Assembly (NCBI RefSeq): GCF_002368195.1
Contig: NZ_AP018178.1
Span: 1,558,238-1,622,237 of the forward strand
Source of the DNA: Calothrix sp. NIES-2100
GTDB taxonomy: Bacteria; Cyanobacteriota; Cyanobacteriia; Cyanobacteriales; Nostocaceae
Reading direction: 5' to 3'
Length of the DNA: 64,000 nt
Positions 18,101 through 26,700 of this stretch are shown in pieces. The notes under the pieces were generated by a model. The model was given only the letters and a program-made list of their open reading frames with translations. It made no database searches and was not told where the DNA came from. Numbering within the stretch: position 1 is the stretch's first letter; each line of letters starts with the position of its first letter. A program made the translations under genes and the position numbers.

Positions 18101-21100
18101 ACCCCTTGTGCTAGTTAGGGAAATTGCGCCCCCGAAACCCCCATTTCCTGAAAGTGCATCAGAGATAGAGTTGATTTCTTGTGTTGTGATATTCCCCAAA
18201 GATGTGAGGTTAATAGCACCGCCATTTCCTGTATTTCCAGTTGATGAATAGTTAGTTGAATTGGTAAATATTCCACTATTAACTTTTATATTGCCATTGC
18301 TACTGGTAAATTCAATCTTTCCCGCATTGCCTGTATTATCATTAATCCTATTGAGGAAAGTAGAAGCATTAACCGCTCCATATCCTGAATCTTGATTAGT
18401 CGGATTAATCGTAATATCACTGGCAGCTTTAATAATAATATTTCCGCCATTCCCATTAATTACTTGCTCGCTATTAGACCTTAGCCGAAAATTGATGAAA
18501 ACATTTCCCCCAGAGAAAAGCTGAATATCGCCGCCATTGGTACCATTACCATGACTGGTATCACTTTCTATAGAGTCAATTGTGATATCTCCTGTTGTGC
18601 TAGTCAGGGCGATCGCACCCCCATCACCTGCATTTCCTGATTCTGAATAGGAAGAAGAGTTAAGACTTTGTGTAGTGATATTACCCTGTGTGCTAGTTAG
18701 GGAAATTGCACCTCCAGAATCTGCATTTCCTGAACTTGCATCGGTGGTTGTATGCAGTTCGCCTGTTCTGATATTACCCAAAGATGTGAGGCTAATGGCA
18801 CCGCCATTTCCTGTATTTCCACTTGCTGAATAATTAGTTGAGTTTGTATATATTCCTCCATAAACTCCTATATTGCCATTAATACTGGTGATTTGAACTT
18901 TTCCCGCATTGCCGATATGATTATCGATGGCATTGGCGAAAGTAGAAGCATTAATAGTTCCAAAGCCTGGATCTTGACTATTAGGATTAATTATGATGTC
19001 ACTGACCGCTTTGATAATAATATTTCCGGCATTGCCATTAGTTACGTTATAAGTATCAGACCATAAACCTAAATTGATGAAAACATTTCCCCCAGAGAAA
19101 AGCTGAATATCGCCGCCACTGGTATTAAAACTATTAATTACATAACTTCCTATTTGATTAGCTGTAATATCGCCTCCTGTAGTAGTCAGGGATATAGCAC
19201 CTCCAGATCCTGCATTTCCTGAATCTGAAGCTGAAGAGGAGTCAAGGTTTTCTGAACTGATATTACCCCTTGCACTCAGGGATATTCCACCCCCATCACC
19301 TGCATTTCCTGATTGTGAATAGGAGGAAGAGTTAAAATTTTGTGTAGTGATATTACCCTGTGTGCTAGTTAGGGAAATTGCACCCCCATCACCTGCATTT
19401 CCTGAAAATGCATCGGTGGTGGTGTTGAGTTCGCCTGTTGTGATATTACCCAAAGATGTGAGGGTAATTGCACCGCCATTTCCTGTATTTCCATTTGCTG
19501 AAGAGTTCCATGAGTTTGTATATATTCCACTATTAACTTTTATATTGCCATTTATACTGGTGATTTGAACTCTTCCCGCATTACCGATATTATCATCACT
19601 CCTATTGAAGGAAGTAGAAGCATTTACCGCTCCATATCCTAAATATTGATTAGTCGGATTAATTGAGATATCATTTTCAGCTTTAATCGTAATATTTCCG
19701 GCATTCCCATTAATTACTTGCTCGCTATTAGACCTTAGCCCAAAATTGATTAAAACATTTTCCCCAGAGAGAAGCTGAATATCGCCGCCATTTGTACCAT
19801 TACCATTACTGGTATCACTTTCTATAGAGTCGATTGTGATATCTCCTGTTGTGGTAGTCAGGGCGATTGCGCCCCCATCACCTGCATTTCCTGATTCTGA
19901 ATAGGAAGAAGAGTTAAGACTTTGTGTAGTGATATTACCCTGTGTGCTAGTTAGGGAAATTGCACCCCCATCACCTGCATTTCCTGAAAATGCATCGGTG
20001 GTGGTGTTGAGTTCGCTGGTTGTGATATTCCCCAAAGATGTGAGGCTAATTTCACCACCATTTCCTGTATTTCCATTAGCTGAATAGTTCCATGAGTTTG
20101 TATATATTCCACTATTAACGTTGATATTGCCCTTAATACTTGTCAGTTGAATATTTCCAGCATTACCAGTATTCTTATCGCCCCTATAGAAGGAAGTAGA
20201 AGCATTTACCGCTCCATATCCTAAATATTGATTAGTCGGATTAATCGAGATATCATTTTCAGCTTTAATCGTAATATTTCCGGCATTCCCATTAATTACT
20301 TGCTCGCTATTAGACCTTAGCCCAAAATTTATTAAAACATTTCCGCCAGAAAATAGCTGAATATCTCCACCATTTGTATCAATACTATTATTTGTATAAC
20401 TTTCTATTCGATTAGCTGTAATATCTCCTTTAGCATTAATATAAATAGAGCCACCATTATTGCCATTAGCATTAGTTGAAATTGTATCTACATTAATACT
20501 TCCATTTGTCGCATTGAGAGTAATTGCACCGCTATGACCAGATATAACTGGAGTGCGAAACATCAGTTTTGTCCCCTCAGCAGTTCCCCAAGGTGCAGTT
20601 TCACCTGCTTTGTACAAAATACCTGAATCGCCTGCACAACAATCTGTGACTGTTAATTGCCAAATTCCTGTAGTATTCTCACCATTAAAAGATGCTAACC
20701 CCCCTACCCCTGTTGGTTTAAATCTCCCTTGAAAGGGAGGTGAAGCATTATTAATACTTGTATCTGCACTATCATCTAACACAGTATCTTGAAAGTTATC
20801 GCCATCATTTCCTATACGATTAAATAACTCCAATGTTTTCCCAGATGGTGAAGTGAGATCAACTGCTATGTCACTATCCCAAGTATGTGATGCGGAAAAC
20901 TGTAAATCTAAATCTTCTATTGCTTGTGACTCTGATACTGTGAAGGTAAAAATAGCAGTTCCTTCAGTTCCACTCGCAGGAATATCACCCCCAGCATCTA
21001 CATCAACTGTAAAAATATCTCCGCCTTTCATCAAGTAAGTATCAATATTGCCTAATGTCAAACTCGCTCCCGAAATGCTAATATCTCTGCCATTGGTTTT

Positions 21101-22054
21101 GATAGTATCGGCAGTATCCATCTGAAAATTACCGTTCCCATCTCTATCATCATCAGCAATAAATGCGATTTTACCGCTACCATTAGCTAAATTTAAAGTG
21201 TTATTCGTCAGAGCATCAACTGTAATATCATTTGTCCCTTGCAATATCAGATTTGTATTTCCAGACAAACCCTCTAATGTAGTTTTATCAACTGTGGCAT
21301 TATTGTTTTCACCAATAGTCAGGTTTTTAGTATTGAGGAATAATGTAGCTGTAGCGATATTTCCTCTAGTTATTAAATTTTCTGTACCTGTTAATTGTAC
21401 TGTTCCCTCTGGTGCTGTTAATGTGCCTGTATTAATCACATTTGCAGAAAATAAATTTATATTCTTACCAGCATCAACAGTTAAATTACCTTGATTATTA
21501 ATCGTCGCTTGCTGATTGCTCAACGCATTGCTAAATAACGCCCCTGGTTTGACTGTCAATAAATTACTACTTTGAGGATTAGTAGCACTAAATAACCCAT
21601 TTTCACCGAATCTCATACCATCGGCAGTAGTCGCCGTAAAAGAACCACGAATATCTAAAACTGCATCTTTACCAAAAATTATGCCATTGGGATTGATCAA
21701 AAACAGGTTAGCGTTACCCAATACTCCCAGAGTTCCCAGAATTTGAGAAGCATTATTTCCCGTTACCCTTGTCAAAATATTCTCAATTCTACTGGGATTG
21801 GTAAAATATGCGCCTCTTCCTGAATCAATATTAAATTCACTAAAGCTGTGGAAAAGGTTCGCCCCGCGAATTGCACCCCCATCTATTCTGTCACTGGGGA
21901 TTCCTTTAATTGTATCCGGGGTGACAACTGAGTTTTCTCTACCAAGAGTATTATCTGGAGCTATTTGCGCTCTAGCTGAGTTAAAGGTAGTCAGAGTTAA
22001 GCAAGTAAGGCTGTTTACCAAAAACCAACGGAAAATACCAGTAAATCGCACCAC
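15134..22054 (-). CDS. FHA-like two-partner-secretion exoprotein 2 (TpsA) with inserted P domain
   Basis: 2306 residues. A signal peptide (~1-29, ending NSARA-Q) and the TPS domain (~34-170; TPDTIKG, DGGAIRGANLFHSF, NPNGIIFG) are as in exoprotein 1. A P domain lies at ~365-498 (SHTWDSDIAVDLTSPSG, GIWQLTVTD). The middle (~500-1400) is several long duplicated blocks mixing NGGDIQLFSGGNV, AENDISINPTN and GNAGDGGAISLTSTQGNITT. The distal half (~1400-2306) closely matches the same part of exoprotein 1 and ends VACSSK. The start is a GTG preceded by AAAGG. It is presumably exported across the outer membrane by a TpsB encoded elsewhere, forming a cell-surface or released beta-helix fibre. Its 5' flank is also related to that of exoprotein 1. 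Confidence 0.87.
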   Translation of the reverse strand: MVRFTGIFRWFLVNSLTCLTLTTFNSARAQIAPDNTLGRENSVVTPDTIKGIPSDRIDGGAIRGANLFHSFSEFNIDSGRGAYFTNPSRIENILTRVTGNNASQILGTLGVLGNANLFLINPNGIIFGKDAVLDIRGSFTATTADGMRFGENGLFSATNPQSSNLLTVKPGALFSNALSNQQATINNQGNLTVDAGKNINLFSANVINTGTLTAPEGTVQLTGTENLITRGNIATATLFLNTKNLTIGENNNATVDKTTLEGLSGNTNLILQGTNDITVDALTNNTLNLANGSGKIAFIADDDRDGNGNFQMDTADTIKTNGRDISISGASLTLGNIDTYLMKGGDIFTVDVDAGGDIPASGTEGTAIFTFTVSESQAIEDLDLQFSASHTWDSDIAVDLTSPSGKTLELFNRIGNDGDNFQDTVLDDSADTSINNASPPFQGRFKPTGVGGLASFNGENTTGIWQLTVTDCCAGDSGILYKAGETAPWGTAEGTKLMFRTPVISGHSGAITLNATNGSINVDTISTNANGNNGGSIYINAKGDITANRIESYTNNSIDTNGGDIQLFSGGNVLINFGLRSNSEQVINGNAGNITIKAENDISINPTNQYLGYGAVNASTSFYRGDKNTGNAGNIQLTSIKGNINVNSGIYTNSWNYSANGNTGNGGEISLTSLGNITTSELNTTTDAFSGNAGDGGAISLTSTQGNITTQSLNSSSYSESGNAGDGGAIALTTTTGDITIDSIESDTSNGNGTNGGDIQLLSGENVLINFGLRSNSEQVINGNAGNITIKAENDISINPTNQYLGYGAVNASTSFNRSDDNIGNAGRVQITSINGNIKVNSGIYTNSWNSSANGNTGNGGAITLTSLGNITTGELNTTTDAFSGNAGDGGAISLTSTQGNITTQNFNSSSYSQSGNAGDGGGISLSARGNISSENLDSSSASDSGNAGSGGAISLTTTGGDITANQIGSYVINSFNTSGGDIQLFSGGNVFINLGLWSDTYNVTNGNAGNIIIKAVSDIIINPNSQDPGFGTINASTFANAIDNHIGNAGKVQITSINGNIGVYGGIYTNSTNYSASGNTGNGGAISLTSLGNIRTGELHTTTDASSGNADSGGAISLTSTQGNITTQSLNSSSYSESGNAGDGGAIALTSTTGDITIDSIESDTSHGNGTNGGDIQLFSGGNVFINFRLRSNSEQVINGNGGNIIIKAASDITINPTNQDSGYGAVNASTFLNRINDNTGNAGKIEFTSSNGNIKVNSGIFTNSTNYSSTGNTGNGGAINLTSLGNITTQEINSISDALSGNGGFGGAISLTSTRGNISTQDLNSLSYSVSGNAGTGGMITLSARDGNINGNLDENMISATLNSFSVARTGNSGEGGNVSLTAKNNIINLDILTLSSTGKSGDVQVNGSGDLSLINTDIITSKKVTIKNPRYNWEDITYIPLDISGVGQSGNVDITSTGNLTFKDSRIESDTRGRDNAGNVNIFSPGTVTFNNSKIASNTNSIGRAGNIQINANNLTLTDSSEISASTTAEGKAGDITLNTPTVTLANGGKIFATTTGNGNGGTITVNAPNEVNLGIGVQDFAPILSVETSGAGKAGNIIVNTPSLTISDTARITATATNTATNTQEGGSISLNASKMNLAGIVGVFAETQGQAPAGRLTLQPYENHPDLNLTLFPNSKISASTSGSGNGGDLIVKAPETINISGQGTLAVETSSNGNAGNIEITTQNLNLTDGVTLSAATSGIGNAGDIVLNTPTLNLTNGSKIFATTSGSGDGGTISVNALNSVNIGKGVQDFAPILSVETTGAGKAGDIIVNTPSLTVSDTARITATATATATNTEGGGSITLNASKLDLAGIVGIFAETQGQAPAGTLKLNPYANQPNLDITLFPNSNISASTSGSGKGGDLILTAPENINIAGKGKLAVESTGIGDAGNILITTQNLNINDGVKISASTMNGQGGNININAHTLTANNGAQFLTNTSGTAKAGNINVQVRDNITLDGTNTGLFANTEKAATGDSGNITIDPEIFTIKNGAGIGVNNNGSGKGGNIFLSAGTLTLDNQAFINAATASNTGGEITLDIKDFLFLRHNSNITASAGTDFAGGDGGNITINSPFIIAVNQENSDITANAYRGNGGNVNISTQGIFGIGFQTQDTQNSGITASSEFGISGNVIINTPEVDPSKGLVQLPSNVADASGKIDNSCNPGSKQQSSSFTITGRGGVATNPFDSLQADSIVKRWVIVDDDKNMTNHTSNINKVSNHPPEAIVEAQGLLRGENGEMYLVAQAPEVTPHSPTLTPVACSSK

Positions 22055-22245
22055 AACTACCTTTCTTTGTGAACAATCTGCTTATGCGGGTATTTTACTA
22101 TCTTTTTAAGATTATTTTAATAGTTCAGTAAAAATGACTAATTAGTAATGATTATTCATTCAGCAAGAGTGGTTGATTTAGGCGCTTGGTGAAGAAAGTG
22201 CAAGATATCCAGATATATGCACCCATCGCAAATGAGTCATAACTT

Positions 22246-22345
22246 ATACCAATTTGAAAAAAGAATGCGACAGATGGTAGGGGCACGGCAGTGCCGTGCC
22301 CTCTAGAATATATTGATGTGTCGCAAACATTATTTGAATTGGTAT
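22246..22345. mobile_element. 100-bp MITE with ATACCAATT terminal inverted repeats, intact copy
   Basis: The ends are ATACCAATTTGAAAA and the complement of TTTGAATTGGTAT, with imperfect symmetry extending ~27 bp to a GCGACA block. The centre is a GGGGCACGGCAGTGCCGTGCCC-like hairpin. TA lies at both borders if the element is taken as CCAATT...AATTGG, as expected for a TA-targeting (Tc1/IS630-like) parent. The second copy, at 56995-57295, is the same length once its insertion is removed. Confidence 0.82.
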
Positions 22346-22582
22346 TACCCACTCAAACCTTGAGAAGGGGGCTTTAGAGGTTCTTGCTACTTGGTGTTAA
22401 GGCTAAAAACTAAAACTGATGTAGATGTAGGTTGAGTTGAGGAACGAAACCCAACGTTACAGGACTTACGCACTGTACAAATTAATAATTATATGAATTT
22501 ACCAAATTCGAGAGTTTCCGGCTTTGATGAATCATTCCTTTGATGGGAGATAGATCCGCGCTATGGAGGGTTTAGCACTGCT

Positions 22583-22777
22583 CATTGGTGTCAACTTAAC
22601 GTGAAACCTGCTTGGTGACAACGTTTTGCCCTCACCCCCAACCCCTCTCCCTGAGGGAGAGGGGAGCCAGAAATTCAATTCCCCTTCTCCCTTGGGAGAA
22701 GGGGTTAGGGGATGAGGGCGTGGGGAATTTGTACAACGCCCGCCCTATATAGCTTTTGGCTTAAGTTGACACGTATG
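22583..22777. mobile_element. MITE with CAT...GTGTCAAC terminal inverted repeats, copy b (195 bp)
   Basis: The left end is CATTGGTGTCAACTTAA and the right end is CTTAAGTTGACACGTATG. It is flanked on both sides by the 9-bp duplication AGCACTGCT (22574-22582 and 22778-22786). Removing it restores GGGTTTAGCACTGCTAAACC, a palindrome, so it inserted at a dyad centre. The interior differs from copies a and c: two GGGAGAAGGGG-type inverted blocks. Non-coding. Confidence 0.85.
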
Positions 22778-22995
22778 AGCACTGCTAAACCCCTACAATA
22801 TGTGTGTTTTTTGAGGATAGTTAACTGTTGTAGCGGTGCCTTCACAGACATTGTTGTCAACTTACAGCATCTTCCTGTAAATAGACCACATTTGTCGTAG
22901 GGGCACAGCACTGCTGTGCCCTGAGAGTGTGGTTCAACTACGTGAAAACTGCTGTAAAAGCAGAATAGCTGATCGCTGAATGCAGATATTCAATG

Positions 22996-23418
22996 CTAAT
23001 TCTTAACTCGCCCGTTAGTTGGCTCTGGGATACTTGCAGTTGGGGCACTTTGAGTAGGTAAAGCTTCCGCAACAACTGGAACTTGTGAAGTAGATGGTTT
23101 GCGCTTGCGATTAGAGCCACCTGCTTTGGAATACTCGATGCTGTTTCTACCGTAGACAGTTGCGACTCCACTGAGCATTCGTTCGGAAAGTTCTGAGAGT
23201 TCTTTGTCCATCTGGATGACTGCTTTACGCGATTCATCGAGATTGGACAACAGCGTATTATGGGCTTCCACCATTGCACGGGTATTATTGATTAGGCGGG
23301 AGTAGGCTTCAATAGTTAATCCATGTCCTAAATTGAGATTTTCATCTATGGATTTAAGTAGAGCGAGACGACGTTGGGCTTTGTCCACAGCAGCAGAACC
23401 GCGAGTTTTGAAAGACAT
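22996..23418 (-). CDS. 140-residue helical protein of a local paralogous family
   Basis: Not recognised as a named family. The ATG at 23418 sits 8 nt after a perfect AGGAGG. The N-terminal half is helical and charged (DKAQRRLALLKSIDENLNLG, LTIEAYSRLINN). A probable coiled coil spans ~50-95, then SGVATVYGRNSIEYSKAGG, and a disordered Pro/Thr/Ser tail. The gene at 61223-61645 encodes a homologue of equal length and layout (SVATHYGKDSLQYGQAGG). The first ~55 residues are also found, ~85% identical, at the front of the RTX-type giant starting at 28085. No signal peptide or membrane helix, so probably cytoplasmic. Function unknown. Confidence 0.82.
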   Translation of the reverse strand: MSFKTRGSAAVDKAQRRLALLKSIDENLNLGHGLTIEAYSRLINNTRAMVEAHNTLLSNLDESRKAVIQMDKELSELSERMLSGVATVYGRNSIEYSKAGGSNRKRKPSTSQVPVVAEALPTQSAPTASIPEPTNGRVKN

Positions 23419-23520
23419 GGTAGATCCTCCTGAAATAGTTCTCTTTTAAGATATTAGGATGAGCTTATGGATGAGATGGGTAGATTTGTGGAATTAATCA
23501 ACAGTAAAAAGCAATATTTA
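23419..23520 (-). repeat. Duplicated 5' region (promoter and leader) of the 140-residue protein gene
   Basis: About 102 bp directly upstream of the ATG at 23418 match 28086-28188 upstream of the giant gene, including AGTTCTCTTTTAAGATA and GATGAGATGGGTAGATTTGT. Homology stops abruptly after GCAATATTTA. Both genes should therefore share promoter elements. Confidence 0.8.
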
Positions 23521-23620
23521 GGATTTTTTCTGTATTTTTACTCATTTATATGGTTTTTTAGGTTATCTATCGTAATTAGCAATTGGGTTCTCCAAAATGT
23601 TACAGCAGATTTCACGTTGG

Positions 23621-23728
23621 TGAGGTACAAAAATACCCCACCCGCGCTATCGCGCACCCTCCCCGAACTCGCGGGGAGGGTTGGGTAACTCGGGGCTCCT
23701 TTGGGGATTAGGGGCAGGGTGTACCTCA
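23621..23728. mobile_element. 108-bp inverted-repeat element (TGAGGTACA ends)
   Basis: Perfect 9-bp terminal inverted repeats, TGAGGTACA and TGTACCTCA, enclose C-rich and G-rich blocks (CTCCCCGAACTCGCGGGGAG). A half-element with the same GAGGTACA end and C-rich body lies at 33783-33866. Non-coding, between two convergent-spaced minus-strand genes. Confidence 0.65.
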
Positions 23729-23771
23729 TGTAGTTGCAAAACGCTGTAAAAAAGTCGCTGAGTAAATTACT

Positions 23772-26700
23772 TTAACTAAACAAGAAATTAGCACCAAACA
23801 AGTTGTCACTGAAATTTGTACTGGTGAAGCCAGTTGTACCTGATAAAGTCACCAATAACTGACCAGTTCCAAAACCAATATTATTAGCAATACCATCACC
23901 CAGACGCAGTAAAGTATTACTACCTGATGTCATCACATCAATATTAGGAATACCTGTCAACTGGATTTTATCAGCACCGACACCACGGACAAATTGATAA
24001 AGCGTATCTGCACCATCACCAGAAGCATAGTTGACAATATCTACAGCACTATCAGCAGCACCTAGATAGAGTGAATCGTCACCAAAACCACCTGTGAAAG
24101 TATCTGCACCTGCTTTAGCATCGAGGATATCTGCACCTCCACCACCAATGAGAATATTAGCTGCTGCATTCCCTGTAATCCTATTAATCAGGTCGTTACC
24201 AGTAGCGTTAATCGCAGATGTTCCTTGTAAAGTCAGATTTTCGGCGTTATTAGTGGCTAAAGAGTAACTAACAGTGCTGTAAACTATATCCGTTCCTTCA
24301 TCAGCAATTTCTGTAATCATGTCTCCCACGTCATCCACATAGTAGGAATCATCTCCAGTTCCACCAATTAGGGTATCTGCACCTGCTTTACCATCAAGGA
24401 TATCGTTACCTGCAAGACCTGTGAGAATATTAGCTGCTGTGTTCCCTGTAATCCTATTAGCCAGGTCGTTACCAGTAGCGTTAATCGCAGATGTTCCTTG
24501 TAAAGTCAGATTTTCGGCGTTGTTAGTGGCTAAAGAGTAACTAACAGTGCTGTAAACTATATCCGTTCCTTCACCAGCAATTTCTGTAATCATGTCTCCC
24601 ACGTCATCCACATAGTAGGAATCATTACCCGTTCCACCAATTAGGGTATCTGCACCTGCTTTACCATCAAGGATATCGTTACCTGCAAGACCTGTGAGAG
24701 TATTAGCTGCTGTGTTCCCTGTAATCCTATTAATCAGGTCGTTACCAGTAGCGTTAATCACAGATGTTCCTTGTAAAGTCAGATTTTCGGCGTTGTTAGT
24801 GGCTAAAGAGTAACTAACAGTGCTGTAAACGTTATCAGTTCCTGCACCAGCAATTTCTGTAACGATGTCTCCCACATTATCAACATAGTAGGAATCATTA
24901 CCAGCACCGCCAATCATTGTATCTGCACCAATACCACCATTGAGGATGTTATTAGCACTATTGCCAGTGAGGGTATTATTTAAGGTATTGCCTGTACCAT
25001 TAATTGCAGCAGTTCCGGTTAAGGTGAGATTTTCCAGATTGGCTTTTAATGTCCAAGTTATAGAAGATTCAACGTTATCAATACCTTGATTTAAGAATTC
25101 GGCAATGACATCTCCCACATCATCTACCACGTAAGTATCATTGCCAGCACCACCACCTAATAAATCTGCACCTGTTCCTCCGTTCAAGTAATCATTTCCG
25201 TTACCACCACCTAAATCATCATTTCCTGCACCTGCTTTAATCCAATCGTTACCAGCATTACCAATAAAGCTGACTGTACCTGCAAATGCGTTTAAATCAA
25301 AGCGTTCAAATCCGATTATGGTTGTACCAGGGATGTTGACTTGATTGGTGGTGTTATTGGTATCAATGGCAATAGTATCAGTTGCAGTTCCCTCGATAAT
25401 GATCAGGGTATCTGTGCCTGTGTTACCGTTAATGGTGTCGTTTTGTTGCAGGTTAGCAAAAGTGCTGGTGATGGTGTCATCTCCACCTTGAGCATCTATA
25501 ATATCTTGTTTGGGTGTAGTGGTCAGGGTTTCACTGCTGCCTGTACCTGTGATGACATTAAGAATAAACTTACTGGTATCAATAATCTTTAAGCCTCTAA
25601 CAGAATCAGCAACATAAGTGTAGTTGTCTACTACTTGTACACCGTAAGCATCGCCATCAGTATCATAATTGTCCTTGAGGATGGGGTTGATAGGATTACT
25701 AACGTCGATGATTTGTAATCCTGAACCACTATCAGCAACATAAGCGTAGTTGCCTACTACTTGTACACCCCTGGCATAGCCACTAGTATCATAACTGCCC
25801 TTAAGGATGGGGGCATTGGGATTGCTAATGTCGATGATTTGTAATCCTGAACCACTAGCAGCCACATAAGCGTAGTTGTCTACTACTTGTACATCTTGAG
25901 CCGACCCACTGGTATGATAATTTCCCCTAAGTATGGGGGCATTAGGATTGCTAATGTCTATTATTTGCAGCCCCGAATAATCATCAGCAACATAAGCGTA
26001 GTTGCCTACTACTTGTACACCCCTGGCATAGCCACTAGTATCATAACTGCCCTTAAGGATGGGGGTGCTGGGATTACTAATGTCTACTATTTTCAGTCCT
26101 AAAAGATCATTAGCCAAATAGGCGTAGTTGCCTACTACTTGTATGGCATAAATATAAGCATCGCCACTGTTACTGTAATTGCCTTTGAGGATGGGGGCAT
26201 TGGGATTGCTAATGTCTATTATTTTCAGTCCGGAAGGTGCTTCAACGACATAAGCGTAGTTACCTACTATTTGTAAATCAATCGCCGCGTAAATAGTATC
26301 ATAATTGCCCTTGAGGATGGGGGCATGGGGATTGCTAATGTCTATTATTTGCAGCCCCGAAGTACTATCAGCAACATAGGCGTAGTTGCCTACTACTTGT
26401 ATGGCATAAGCATAGTCACTGGGATCGTAATTGCTCTTGAGAATTGGGTTAGTAGGATTGCTGATGTCTACTATTTTCAGTCCTTCACCAGAATCAGCAA
26501 TATAAGCGTAGTTTCCTAATACTTGTACACCCCTGGCATAGCCACTAGTATCATAACTACCCTTGAGGATGGGGGCAGTGGGATTGCTAACGTCTACTAT
26601 TTTTAGTCCTGACCAAGTATCAACTATATAAGCATAATTATTTATGATTTGTACATCAAAAGGAGAGCTGCTTATGAAAGGAGAGTTACTGGTACTATAA

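Larger units (their letters stand above)
22055..22995. other. 941-bp gene-free region crowded with short repeats
   Basis: No supported gene. In order it holds the exoprotein 2 leader, an intact 100-bp MITE (22246-22345), a partial copy of the GTAGGTT/CAACCC palindrome found whole at 28292 (22427-22457), a solitary AGGACTTACG end (22461), a 195-bp MITE (22583-22777) and a GGGCACAGCACTGCTGTGCC palindrome around 22900-22920. The last is an unoccupied form of the MITE target. Confidence 0.6.

Noticed and set aside
23467..23688. Plus-strand frame starting MDEMGRFVELINSKKQYL, conserved in the duplicate at 28134
   Set aside because: Conserved only because the whole leader was duplicated. The second copy stops after a few codons, and it has no ribosome site.
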